Assembly (NCBI GenBank): GCA_964345475.1
Contig: CAYFQW010000012.1
Coordinates: 1 to 41,833 of the forward strand
Reading direction: 5' to 3'
Source of the DNA: WRIS01 sp964345475
Lineage (GTDB): Bacteria; Actinomycetota; Coriobacteriia; Coriobacteriales; Eggerthellaceae
DNA length: 41,833 bases
Part shown: piece after piece, positions 1 to 7,635 of the stretch
Position numbering within the stretch: position 1 is the stretch's first letter
Layout: the number at the start of each line of letters is the position of its first letter
The notes under the pieces: generated by a model
Seen by the model: only the letters and a program-made list of their open reading frames with translations
Database searches by the model: none
What the model was told of the DNA's origin: nothing
Made by a program: the position numbers and the translations under genes

Positions 1-60
1 AGAATTTCTATTATTCAACTGGAGATTTTTTCTCTAGTGCTAACAAAAATATTTACACAC

Positions 61-93
61 AAAGCAGTTAGTCTTAGGATTGACTGCTTTTTT
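61..93 (+). terminator. Intrinsic terminator of a gene lying off the left edge
   Basis: The 8-bp stem AAAGCAGT (61-68) pairs with ACTGCTTT (83-90) and runs into six T residues (88-93). It points rightwards, so it most likely ends a plus-strand gene outside the window. No gene is visible in bases 1-137. Confidence 0.7.
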
Positions 94-137
94 CTTACCT
101 AAATTTCAGATTGGAGTGATGAAATGAACGATATTTT

Positions 138-162
138 GTAAGCGTCAAACCAAGCACCGTCT
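138..162. repeat. IS66 left terminal inverted repeat
   Basis: This 25-bp repeat starts GTAAGCGTC and is a perfect reverse complement of 2674-2698. It overlaps the tnpC stop codon, which is compact organisation typical of insertion sequences. Confidence 0.95.
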
Positions 163-1732
163 AGTCACGTGGAAAGAACTTTGGTAGTAGTTCTTCTGCA
201 CGTTCGGGGAATTCAGTCAAGTTTAAGCCTGGTGCTGTTTTGAGCACCCAGTTCAAGTAGTCAAATGGATTGATGTCATTGGCTTTAGCGGTCTCTACTA
301 AGCTGAAAATCCAAGCACTGGCATTCGCTCCAGCTGCTGTGTTGGCAAACAAGAAATTCTTGCGGCCAATGACAAATGGTTTAATCGACCGTTCGGCTAA
401 ATTGTTCGATAGCTCTAAGCGACCATCTTCTAGGAACACACGCAAGTAGGGCTCTTGGTTCAAGCTATAAGTAATCGCATCACCCAATGCCGTCTTACCC
501 GCAGGGCCTAAGGATCGAAGCCAGGTGAAGTACTCATCTACAAGGGGTTTGGATTTTGTCTGACGTATCTTATAACGCTCCTCTACGCTGAAGTCCTTCA
601 TATGGCCTTCAATGCCAAAGAGCGCATCACAACGCTGCAAGCCTTGATAAGCCAAAGAGTTTTTATGGTTTTTCTTAGCTTGTGCCTTTAAGGCGTCGTG
701 AAAATACCGTCTGGCATGTGCCCAACAGCCCGATAGTCGGATATGTTCGTATAGTAGCCTGTCATCTGCAGCTGTATGTTTGAGCATCGTTTTATAGACC
801 TGGTAGCCATCGACATGCAAGGTCCCCGTGAATGCTTTCAAGAATGTACTGGGATGAATCGCAGTTCGATTCGGCTGGTACTCGTACAAAATCAAGGGGT
901 GTTCGCTATGCTTACCCGTCCGATACAGCCACATGTAACTCCTGTCTTCTGCTTTCCTCCCTGGCTCACGTAGAACCTGGACCGGAGTCTCATCCGCATG
1001 CAAGATGGGTTCTTGGCAGAGTGCCTTATGCATCACATCGATCAAGGGCTTGAAATAATGCTGACTGCATTGCAGCAGCCAGTTCGACATCGTTTGCCTT
1101 GAGATGGGAATCGATCGGCTCTTCCAATCTTGTTCCTGTCTATACAAAGGGACATGCAAGACAAACTTTTGAGTCATGACATGAGCGATTGTTTCGGCAC
1201 TCGCAATGCTCTTGGGCAGGGCTGCTGCTGGCATCTTGGCTTCGACAATCGTGGCCTCATCTGTTTTAGCTTCACAACAACGATAGACATAACGATGGGC
1301 ACGTTCGCGCAGGATAGAGAATGTGGCTGGAATAATCTTCAGCGTTTCTCGCTCGACTGCGCCAATGTCCTCATACATGGAGTTACAATCTGGACAGGCC
1401 AGGTCGTCTAAGGTGTAGTCAATGACTTCTACTGGTATATCCTCAGATAAACGTTCTTTTAAGGGTGTCTTTCGTTTTCGTTGGTAGCTCTGGATGGTCT
1501 CCATGGTGGGTTCTTCCACCGTAGGATCGGCATATGCTTCTGCCTCATTGAAGAAGCTTTGCTGCCTGTCGTCTTCGTCACGCAGCTGCTCACTACTCGT
1601 ACCAAAGCGTTTATGTTTGGCCAAGCGCACTTGCTCCAAGAGCCAATCTAACTGGGCTTGCATCTCTTGGATTTGAGCTTTCTGTGCTAAGAATGCATCG
1701 TATTCAGCTTGTGAAATCGTGACGTTTTTCAT
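161..1732 (-). CDS. tnpC: IS66 family transposase TnpC
   Basis: This is the DDE transposase of the IS66 element (523 aa, normal length). An N-terminal coiled-coil-like region (about residues 5-45, rich in Q, L and E) is followed by the short KHKRFGTSSEQ segment typical of the family. Next comes a zinc-binding region (the CPDC motif and a later Cys pair) and the catalytic core with HADET and LHVDGY acidic motifs. The C-terminal NNLAERSIKPFVIGRKN block carries the conserved catalytic Glu. The start is an ATG at 1732. The gene lies 73 bp after tnpB and its stop sits inside the left inverted repeat. No frameshift or internal stop is seen. Confidence 0.96.
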   Translation of the reverse strand: MKNVTISQAEYDAFLAQKAQIQEMQAQLDWLLEQVRLAKHKRFGTSSEQLRDEDDRQQSFFNEAEAYADPTVEEPTMETIQSYQRKRKTPLKERLSEDIPVEVIDYTLDDLACPDCNSMYEDIGAVERETLKIIPATFSILRERAHRYVYRCCEAKTDEATIVEAKMPAAALPKSIASAETIAHVMTQKFVLHVPLYRQEQDWKSRSIPISRQTMSNWLLQCSQHYFKPLIDVMHKALCQEPILHADETPVQVLREPGRKAEDRSYMWLYRTGKHSEHPLILYEYQPNRTAIHPSTFLKAFTGTLHVDGYQVYKTMLKHTAADDRLLYEHIRLSGCWAHARRYFHDALKAQAKKNHKNSLAYQGLQRCDALFGIEGHMKDFSVEERYKIRQTKSKPLVDEYFTWLRSLGPAGKTALGDAITYSLNQEPYLRVFLEDGRLELSNNLAERSIKPFVIGRKNFLFANTAAGANASAWIFSLVETAKANDINPFDYLNWVLKTAPGLNLTEFPERAEELLPKFFPRD

Positions 1733-1805
1733 GTGCTAATTATACCACGAAAGGATCTGTAAGTACTGGTATATCGGCATTTGAAGCGGATGCAAACTGG
1801 CGAAT

Positions 1806-2162
1806 TTAGCCCAGTTCGATAGAGCGAATCGGTGCAATTGCCTTGGGCTGCAAGGGGCGTAATCCTTCCAGTAACCAACGGTATTGTTGCTGGCTTAAGA
1901 GGCGTACAGCATCCGCTGTGCGCGGCCACTGCAGGGATCCTGTTTCAAAACGTTTGTACAATAAGAGGAAACTATTCTCATCCCAATAGAGTGCTTTGAA
2001 GCGATCGGCACGCCTGCCACAAAATAAGAAGAGTGCTGGACTAAAGGGGTCTAGGTCGAACTCATGCTTGACCAAGTAGGCTAAGCTGTCGATCCCTTTA
2101 CGTAGATCGGTATACCCACAAGCGATGTAGACGGCGATGTCGTCTGGAAAAGATCTCAACAT
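1806..2162 (-). CDS. tnpB: IS66 family accessory protein TnpB (Orf2)
   Basis: This 118-aa protein is the IS66 Orf2 (TnpB) that accompanies the transposase. The motifs YIACGYTDLRKGIDSLAYLV and FCGRRADRFKALYWDENSFLLLYKR are the family signature. Its ATG overlaps the end of tnpA by 7 bases, an arrangement known in IS66 elements that suggests translational coupling. TnpB is required for IS66 transposition in studied elements, but its biochemical role is unclear. Confidence 0.95.
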   Translation of the reverse strand: MLRSFPDDIAVYIACGYTDLRKGIDSLAYLVKHEFDLDPFSPALFLFCGRRADRFKALYWDENSFLLLYKRFETGSLQWPRTADAVRLLSQQQYRWLLEGLRPLQPKAIAPIRSIELG

Positions 2163-2497
2163 AAGCGGTCAATCGTTTCTAAGACAGTGGTCAAGGTACT
2201 GGCATCGACACCTGTCTCTACTGCCACCTCGATCTGTCCCATCCGAATGGTGATGGCCGCTTGATTGCTTACCGCGTAATCGCTGTCTACGCGGAGTGGT
2301 ACGAACAGATTCTGTTTGGGCAAGGACTGTTCTGCCAAGGCATCCATGACTTGCTTACGACGGTACTGATAGGTGGCTGGAGACAGACCCTCTTGCTTGC
2401 ACCATTCCACAACCGTTAAGCCACTGTTACGACAACGCATCACCATGTCTGCCCACTCTTGGCGTCGGCCTGTTTTCACCATCTGCTGTATATCCAT
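2156..2497 (-). CDS. tnpA: IS66 family accessory protein TnpA
   Basis: This 113-aa protein is the first gene of the IS66 element. The segment RRQEWADMVMRCRNSGLTVVEWCKQEGLSPATYQYRRKQV folds as a helix-turn-helix of the transposase-8/IS3-like type in the family. The role is presumed DNA binding at the element ends. A strong ribosome binding site (GGGAGG) lies 6-11 bases upstream of the ATG at 2497. The stop overlaps the tnpB start. Confidence 0.92.
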   Translation of the reverse strand: MDIQQMVKTGRRQEWADMVMRCRNSGLTVVEWCKQEGLSPATYQYRRKQVMDALAEQSLPKQNLFVPLRVDSDYAVSNQAAITIRMGQIEVAVETGVDASTLTTVLETIDRLC

Positions 2498-2557
2498 CTA
2501 TACCTCCCGTCCATCCTGCTACTATTCTTGCTTGGAACTCAATCGCTATGTAGAATG

Positions 2558-2610
2558 CTATAGAGTTCTGGATAGTTCTTAAAAACTCTATAGAACTCTA
2601 TAGAACTATC
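2558..2610. repeat. 10-bp repeats in inverted arrangement upstream of tnpA
   Basis: Two direct copies of AACTCTATAG (2584-2593 and 2594-2603) followed by a partial copy AACTATC (2604-2610) face two copies in reverse orientation at 2558-2577. The 10-bp period matches one helical turn. They overlap a possible minus-strand promoter for tnpA (TTGATA at 2607-2612, TAGAGT at 2585-2590, spacer 16). A role as operator or transposase binding site is inference. Confidence 0.6.
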
Positions 2611-2673
2611 AAAAGGATTGCTCGTGATTCTAGAATGGTGGATATAGTGTAGAGGACTCAGAACCGCATGAAA

Positions 2674-2698
2674 AGACGGTGCTTGGTTTGACGCTTAC
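2674..2698. repeat. IS66 right terminal inverted repeat
   Basis: This is the perfect 25-bp reverse complement of 138-162, ending CGCTTAC at 2698. It marks the right boundary of the element. Confidence 0.95.
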
Positions 2699-2985
2699 GT
2701 TGTATCTGTAAAAAAGTTAAAACTGATTGATATCTTCCCACATACGCAAGTCCACAGTGGATATGTTCCCTCAAAGACAATAATGTTCAATTGCCTAAGT
2801 TTTGACAGCTATACCTTACTCTTAACACACGTTGAGACAGTTGTATTGATGTCACTCTGAGAGAATTGATGCACGTGATATGGTGAAATGCTTGGTGTCA
2901 AAATAGCTTTCGAACATGTTGGAGCTACTACAAAAGCTTTTAGAATGTTTATGTATCACTACCAGGATTAAAGGGAGTCGAAAAT
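2699..2985. other. Intergenic region between IS66 and the AhpD-like gene
   Basis: This stretch contains a TTGACA at 2802-2807 that could be a -35 box, but no good -10 was found at 16-18 bp. A 27-codon frame at 2888-2971 has no recognisable product. The ribosome binding site AAAGGGAG for the next gene is at its right end. It may hold remnants of sequence disrupted next to the IS. Confidence 0.4.
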
Positions 2986-3570
2986 ATGGAGAAGAAGTAT
3001 TACAAAAAAATATACAGCCATAGTGACTTCTACAAAGCTCTTGTGCTTGTCCTGAGAAGCAGTGCATATCTTAGATTAAATCGCAAGAAAGAGCTTATAT
3101 CCCCCCACTTTAAAGAAAGAATCATGCTGGCGGTTACCGAAGTTAACGGATGTGAAGCATGTTCATATGCCCATACAAAATTTGCTTTAGAGGAAGGGAT
3201 GGATTTACAAGAAATCAATGCTATCTTAAACGGCGATACAGAAGCCATTCCGGAAAACGAACTTGTGGGCATACTTTTTGCACAGCATTATACAGATAAT
3301 AAAGGGAAGTTTTCACAAGAATCCTGGCAAAGACTTATTGATGAGTATGGTGAAGAAAGCGCCATGGTCATTTTAGCTCTCATTCGAATGATGACTGTAG
3401 GCAATATATACGGTATGGCATACAGCGCACTTGGCGTTCGTTTCAAGGGAAAGCCTTCCGGAAAGACGAGTTTGCTTTATGAGGTTTCTATTATGCTGTC
3501 GATTTTATTATATTTGCCAGCAGCACTAATACACGCTACCCTTGACAAGATGATAAAAAGAGGGAAATGA
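2986..3570 (+). CDS. Carboxymuconolactone decarboxylase / AhpD-like protein
   Basis: This 194-aa protein belongs to the AhpD/CMD all-alpha superfamily. The diagnostic motif is E52-x3-C56-x2-C59-x3-H63 (EVNGCEACSYAH), the redox-active CxxC with proton-relay Glu and His of alkylhydroperoxidase AhpD. The family reduces peroxides or acts as a disulfide reductase; the substrate here is unknown. The C-terminus (about residues 160-190) is hydrophobic and may associate with membrane. The start is the ATG at 2986, with AAAGGGAG about 8 bases upstream. The gene is visibly richer in A and T than the peptidase gene that follows and sits beside an IS, so acquisition by transfer is possible. It ends 33 bp before the peptidase gene and may share a transcript with it. 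Confidence 0.85.
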   Translation: MEKKYYKKIYSHSDFYKALVLVLRSSAYLRLNRKKELISPHFKERIMLAVTEVNGCEACSYAHTKFALEEGMDLQEINAILNGDTEAIPENELVGILFAQHYTDNKGKFSQESWQRLIDEYGEESAMVILALIRMMTVGNIYGMAYSALGVRFKGKPSGKTSLLYEVSIMLSILLYLPAALIHATLDKMIKRGK

Positions 3571-3603
3571 TACGTAAACAATGACGCGAAGGACATTGAC
3601 GGC

Positions 3604-4596
3604 ATGACACTATCTCATCTCTTTGAACCAGCTTCTTTGGCTGATCTCCCAGACTTTAAATTCGGGCACGCCCAAGACGTGCAGGCAGGAACTGGCTGCA
3701 CGGTATTCATAGCCCCCGAGGGGGCTTGTTGCGGTGTTGACGTAAGCGGTGGTGGCCCAGCAACCCGCGAAACCGATCTGCTGCGTTCTGAAAACATGAT
3801 CGAATCTATACACGCCGTTGTACTTTCTGGCGGATCCGCCTTCGGGCTTGAGGCGAGCAGCGGAGTTATGGACGCACTGGCAAAGCGCTCTATCGGCTTT
3901 CAGCTCGGAGAAAGCTGCGTACCTATTGTCTGCGGTGCCTGCCTTTTTGACTTATCGCTCGGAGAGCCTCTGCACCCCGACAAAGAAATGGGTGCATGTG
4001 CGGTTGAGTCAGCTTTTTCGCAGGATGTTTTTAGCGAGGGCAACGCCGGTGCCGGCACCGGCGCAAGCGTAGGCAAGCTGCTTGGCTTTGAATCAGCTAT
4101 GAAAAGCGGTTTTGGATTCACCGTCATAAAAAGAGGTGAGCTTGTTGTAGGCTCTTTTGTTGCGGTCAATGCTGTAGGAAACGTTATGAATCCTCAAGGC
4201 GGCTGGTTGGCTGGCTGCCGTAACAGCCAGGGAACAATCGTAGACCCCCTTGAAGCTATCTCACAGATAATGAGCTTTGAAGATATGGGCGAAAAGGATA
4301 GCACAAAAGATGTTCATGCCCCTACCAATACCACGCTGAGTGCCATAGTGACTAACGCAAAGCTTACAAAGGCCCAGGCAAACAAGGTGTCTGCTATGGC
4401 GAACGATGCCTACGCTCGCGCCATCAAGCCTGTGCACACCTCACAAGACGGAGACGCCATCTTCACCCTGGCCTCAGGAAAAGTACATGCCGTGCCCGAC
4501 CTTGTAGGCATTATGGCGACCGAGGCCCTAGAAAGCGCCATCTACCGCTCAATTAAAAACGCACAGAGCGCCTACGGCTTACCCGCCGCAGATTGA
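3604..4596 (+). CDS. P1 family peptidase (DmpA/BapA-like)
   Basis: This 330-aa protein belongs to the P1 family of N-terminal-nucleophile aminopeptidases (L-aminopeptidase/D-Ala-esterase, beta-peptidyl aminopeptidase). Recognisable blocks are the VVLSGGSAFGLEA motif (about residues 72-84), the glycine-rich GNAGAGTGASVGK (146-158) and the NTTL motif (242-245). The nucleophilic Thr of family members lies at NTTL, and self-cleavage generates alpha and beta chains there. It ends with the LVGIMATEAL segment typical of the family. The start is the ATG at 3604, with GAAGGA about 9 bases upstream. It is convergent with rsfS. The natural substrate is not predictable; short or beta-peptides are usual. 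Confidence 0.88.
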   Translation: MTLSHLFEPASLADLPDFKFGHAQDVQAGTGCTVFIAPEGACCGVDVSGGGPATRETDLLRSENMIESIHAVVLSGGSAFGLEASSGVMDALAKRSIGFQLGESCVPIVCGACLFDLSLGEPLHPDKEMGACAVESAFSQDVFSEGNAGAGTGASVGKLLGFESAMKSGFGFTVIKRGELVVGSFVAVNAVGNVMNPQGGWLAGCRNSQGTIVDPLEAISQIMSFEDMGEKDSTKDVHAPTNTTLSAIVTNAKLTKAQANKVSAMANDAYARAIKPVHTSQDGDAIFTLASGKVHAVPDLVGIMATEALESAIYRSIKNAQSAYGLPAAD

Positions 4597-4658
4597 AGCT
4601 CTCCATTTTGCCTGTCGTAGATTACGTGTCCACGCTCTGTCTTTTGTAAGTTAATCGC

Positions 4659-5075
4659 CTATCTGCCGAGCATCTTTCCTATGCGATCGGAGTATTCAAG
4701 CCCCGAAATGCCAGCCTCTTTTTCAAGATCGATGAGAGGTGCATCGTTCCATAGAGCCTCAAGACGATAGTATTCCCGCGTATCAGGCTGGAAGACGTGC
4801 ACGACAAAATCCCCGTAGTCGAGAAGAGCCCAACTACCATCTTCTGTCCCTTCTCGATGAGAAGGTTTCATATTTGCCTGTGCGAGCTCTTGTTCTTCGA
4901 TCTCCTCAATAATGGCTTGCACTTGCCGATTGTTAGAAGCGGTCGCGATAACGAAATAGTCTGTCACGCTTATGAGACCTTTCACTTCCTGAACAACGAT
5001 ATCGCTCGCCTTTTTTTCATATGCTGCCTGTGCAGCAAGTATTGCTCGCTCTCTCGAAGATTTAATCACGGTCAC
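4659..5075 (-). CDS. rsfS: Ribosomal silencing factor RsfS
   Basis: RsfS (DUF143/Iojap) binds ribosomal protein L14 on the 50S subunit and blocks joining with 30S under starvation. Signature segments are KGLISVTDYFVIATASNNRQV, DGSWALLDYGDFVVHVF and REYYRLEALWNDAP. A GTG start at 5075 is chosen because GAGGGCGG lies just upstream and the length (138 aa) fits the family. A frame open back to 5132 would overlap yqeK much further. The gene overlaps the 3' end of yqeK by 14 bases, so it is likely translationally coupled. It is the last gene of the obg-proBA-nadD-yqeK-rsfS run. Confidence 0.93.
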   Translation of the reverse strand: MTVIKSSRERAILAAQAAYEKKASDIVVQEVKGLISVTDYFVIATASNNRQVQAIIEEIEEQELAQANMKPSHREGTEDGSWALLDYGDFVVHVFQPDTREYYRLEALWNDAPLIDLEKEAGISGLEYSDRIGKMLGR

Positions 5076-5688
5076 GTACCGCCCTCTTTTCTTTCTTCTG
5101 TTTAGCTCTTCCAATATAATAGTTCCATACACGTACCGTGTCAGGATGTATGCTAGCCTCGGTTTCTATGAGTCGGGCAAATACCTGCTTGAAGGTCTTT
5201 AAATAGAGTGCCTCAAGGTCAATTTTCCCGACCATTTCTCGCAAATCCTTCGTTGCGGGATAGTTTCTCCCAGGCTCGATAACGTCTGCAATATAAATAA
5301 TCATGTCAAGATCTGTCATGTCAATGGCGCCAGAAGTATGCCGTTCGATTGCCTGCAAAACCTCTTCACTGATTTCTGGGTACGCTGTACGAAAATACTT
5401 TGCCGCTGTGACGCCGTGAAGAAGTTTCGGCATTGAATTGAATGAAAAAGAATCAACCTCAATACCGAGTTCCTTGCAGCGTTCCTGTATCTCAGCATCG
5501 TTATAGCCCTTATCCCAATCGTGAAGCAGTCCGGTGATTTCAGCCACCTGCTCGTCCACGCCGTATATATGGGCCAAACGTTTCGCCTCCGCGGCCACAT
5601 TGAGAGAATGCTCGAAACGATATGCGCTGAGACGCTCTTTCAGCAAAGGCTTCATTTCCTCAAAGAAGGTCTCATGATTTTCACACAC
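5062..5688 (-). CDS. yqeK: YqeK-family HD-domain bis(5'-nucleosyl)-tetraphosphatase
   Basis: This 208-aa HD-domain hydrolase is of the YqeK type, which cleaves Ap4A symmetrically to ADP. Metal-binding motifs are visible: RFEHSLNVA (first His), LLHDWDKG (HD), LLHGVTAA, ERHTSG and the later IIYIADVIEPGR. The GTG at 5688 is chosen as start because GGAGG lies about 9 bases upstream and the N-terminus then matches family length. It overlaps the end of nadD by 8 bases, and rsfS overlaps its end. Placement between nadD and rsfS is the conserved bacterial arrangement and supports the identification. Confidence 0.92.
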   Translation of the reverse strand: MCENHETFFEEMKPLLKERLSAYRFEHSLNVAAEAKRLAHIYGVDEQVAEITGLLHDWDKGYNDAEIQERCKELGIEVDSFSFNSMPKLLHGVTAAKYFRTAYPEISEEVLQAIERHTSGAIDMTDLDMIIYIADVIEPGRNYPATKDLREMVGKIDLEALYLKTFKQVFARLIETEASIHPDTVRVWNYYIGRAKQKKEKRAVRDRD

Positions 5689-6355
5689 AAGAGCCCCCTT
5701 CTTCCAGATATAAACCGTGTCGTTCAATATAATCCCGCACGCACGCCATCGTGAGGTAGCGTATCGACGCACCTCGCTTAACCCTCTCCCGTAAGTCGGT
5801 TGAGGATATGGCTAAAGCGGCCACATCAGTATAACTGATTCTATGGTTAAAACGTTGGGCCAAATAGAACTTTTGATCGTCTGAAATAACATGGCCAGGG
5901 CGCGCTACGGCAATAAAATGGGCTAATTGCACCACAAGTTCAGCGTTACGCCACTTTAAAATGCTGAACACTGCATCTGCTCCCGTAATGAAGTAGAGCT
6001 CGACATTTGGAGGGAAATGATCTCGCAGCTGCCTGAGTGTGTCCACCGTGTACGTGTCCCCAGGTCTCTCGATTTCAATTCTGCTCACGTCGAAAGAAGG
6101 GTTACTTTCCACAGCAAGCCTGCACATCTCAAAACGATCGTCAGAACTGCTCACCTGTTTATTCTTTTTATACACCGGGACACCCGCAGGAATAAATATT
6201 ACTGCGTCAAGGTTAAAGCGCTCGCGAACCTGCTCAGCTGAGGCGAGGTGCCCAATATGAATAGGATCGAACGTCCCTCCCATAATTCCTAAGCGGTACT
6301 TTTTTTGCGGATCGTCTAATCCCAAATCGTCAAACTGTTCGGAAACAAGTGCCAC
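5681..6355 (-). CDS. nadD: Nicotinate-nucleotide adenylyltransferase
   Basis: NadD transfers AMP from ATP to nicotinate mononucleotide in NAD synthesis. The nucleotidyltransferase signature GIMGGTFDPIHIGHL (about residues 23-37) contains the HxGH motif. The C-terminal ISSTDLRERVKRG block corresponds to the ISSTxIR motif of the family. The GTG start shares its G with the TAG stop of proA, so the two are coupled. About 22 residues precede the Rossmann core, slightly longer than usual. The gene ends inside yqeK. Confidence 0.96.
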   Translation of the reverse strand: MALVSEQFDDLGLDDPQKKYRLGIMGGTFDPIHIGHLASAEQVRERFNLDAVIFIPAGVPVYKKNKQVSSSDDRFEMCRLAVESNPSFDVSRIEIERPGDTYTVDTLRQLRDHFPPNVELYFITGADAVFSILKWRNAELVVQLAHFIAVARPGHVISDDQKFYLAQRFNHRISYTDVAALAISSTDLRERVKRGASIRYLTMACVRDYIERHGLYLEEGGSCV

Positions 6356-7617
6356 TAAGCTCGCACCTGGCCGTTTCCTTGCAGAACGTATTTATGCGAA
6401 GTAAGCCCCTCCAAGGCAAAAGGTCCCCGGACATGAAGCTTTTGGGTTGAAATGCCAATCTCTGCCCCAAGTCCAAATTCGCCGCCATCTGTAAAGGCAG
6501 TCGAGGCGTTGACGTATACTGCAGCCGCATCAACCTCTTTACTAAAGCGGCGTGAAACTCCCTCATCTTGGGCAACAATAGCCTCTGAATGCTTTGTTCC
6601 ATACCGGTTGATGTGATCAATCGCCTCGTCGAGCCCCGTCACGCACTTGACAGCAATCTCCTTGCTGAGGTATTCCGTTTCCCAATCGTGCTCATTCGCA
6701 ATAACAAAATGCTCCAGACCTGCTTCCTCCGCAATACGAAAAGCCTCTTCATCTGCGTGAATAAGAATGCCCTTTTCACTCAAGCCTTCTAAAAGTGCAG
6801 GAAGCTGACTGGATATAAGCGAGCTGTCTACGAGCAGAGTTTCTGCTGCATTGCACACTCCCACACGACGCGTTTTAGCATTTAAGACTATCTTGTAGGC
6901 CATCTCTTTATCTGCAGATTCATGGATGTAGATGTGGCAATTACCCGTGCCTGTTTCGATAACCGGCACAAGTGAATTCTTTACACAATGCTCTATCAGA
7001 CCAGCGCCACCGCGGGGAACAAGGACATCGATTATACCGCGAAGGGCCATCAGCTCGTCAGTTGCACTGCGGTCAGTAGTCTCAATGGCACAGATGCAAC
7101 CCTGCGGCATTCCAGATTTTTCTGCTGCCTCGCTCAACAGTCTCGCAATAACAATGTTTGAATTAACAGCAGAAGAACCACCCCGGAGCACGACTGAATT
7201 CCCGGCCTTAAGACAAATTCCCGCCGCATCAGCCGTCACATTTGGGCGTGCCTCGTACACAACAGCCACCACTCCAAGAGGCACACTTACCTTACGAAGC
7301 TCCATCCCGTTCGCTAGGCGGCGTTGCTCATGTACGATCCCGATAGGGTCAGGAAGTGACATCAAGCTTTCCAAGGCATCTGCCATAGACATCACCCGTG
7401 CATCATCAAGGAGTAGGCGGTCGAGGAGGCCTTCGGACATACCGGCCTCTCGTGCATGTTTCATATCAATTTGATTGGCCTCAACGACCTCTGACACCTT
7501 GTCACGGAGCACCCGGGCCATGGCCGCTAACGCTTCGTTACGCTCCTCGCTTGAGGTTAGTGCGAGTTTTTTTGAAGCCTCTTTTGCCGTTAAGGCAACC
7601 TCTTTTATTGAAAGCAT
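6355..7617 (-). CDS. proA: Gamma-glutamyl phosphate reductase
   Basis: ProA reduces gamma-glutamyl phosphate to glutamate semialdehyde with NADPH, the second step of proline synthesis. The length (420 aa) is normal. Family segments seen include VVYEARPNVTADAAGICLKAGN, VLRGGSSAVNSN, VPRGGAGLI, the catalytic cysteine region RRVGVCNAAETLL, and YVNASTAFTDGGEFGLGAEIGIST. The ATG at 7617 has GGAAGAGG upstream and starts 18 bp after proB, so proBA form one unit. Nothing appears broken. Confidence 0.97.
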   Translation of the reverse strand: MLSIKEVALTAKEASKKLALTSSEERNEALAAMARVLRDKVSEVVEANQIDMKHAREAGMSEGLLDRLLLDDARVMSMADALESLMSLPDPIGIVHEQRRLANGMELRKVSVPLGVVAVVYEARPNVTADAAGICLKAGNSVVLRGGSSAVNSNIVIARLLSEAAEKSGMPQGCICAIETTDRSATDELMALRGIIDVLVPRGGAGLIEHCVKNSLVPVIETGTGNCHIYIHESADKEMAYKIVLNAKTRRVGVCNAAETLLVDSSLISSQLPALLEGLSEKGILIHADEEAFRIAEEAGLEHFVIANEHDWETEYLSKEIAVKCVTGLDEAIDHINRYGTKHSEAIVAQDEGVSRRFSKEVDAAAVYVNASTAFTDGGEFGLGAEIGISTQKLHVRGPFALEGLTSHKYVLQGNGQVRA

Positions 7618-7635
7618 GGTCCTCTTCCTTCCTAC

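Larger units (their letters stand above)
138..2698 (-). mobile_element. Complete IS66-family insertion sequence
   Basis: The element is bounded by perfect 25-bp inverted repeats beginning GTAAGCG, the usual IS66 terminus. It carries the three-gene set tnpA-tnpB-tnpC in the standard order on the minus strand. All three frames are open and full length, so it could be active. IS66 elements normally leave an 8-bp target duplication, but the 8 bases outside each end differ (gatatttt on the left, gttgtatc on the right). That suggests a later rearrangement or adjacent deletion rather than a simple insertion at this site. Confidence 0.95.

Noticed and set aside
2888..2971. 27-codon frame ending 14 bases before the AhpD-like gene
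   Set aside because: It has no ribosome binding site and no recognisable sequence. It could be a gene remnant, but nothing supports calling it.
5076..5132. Longer N-terminus for RsfS starting at 5132
   Set aside because: It would overlap yqeK by about 70 bases and lacks family similarity. The GTG at 5075 has a good ribosome binding site.
6932..7474. 180-codon plus-strand frame opposite proA
   Set aside because: Ser/Arg/Thr-rich translation typical of antisense frames; proA is complete and conserved on the other strand.
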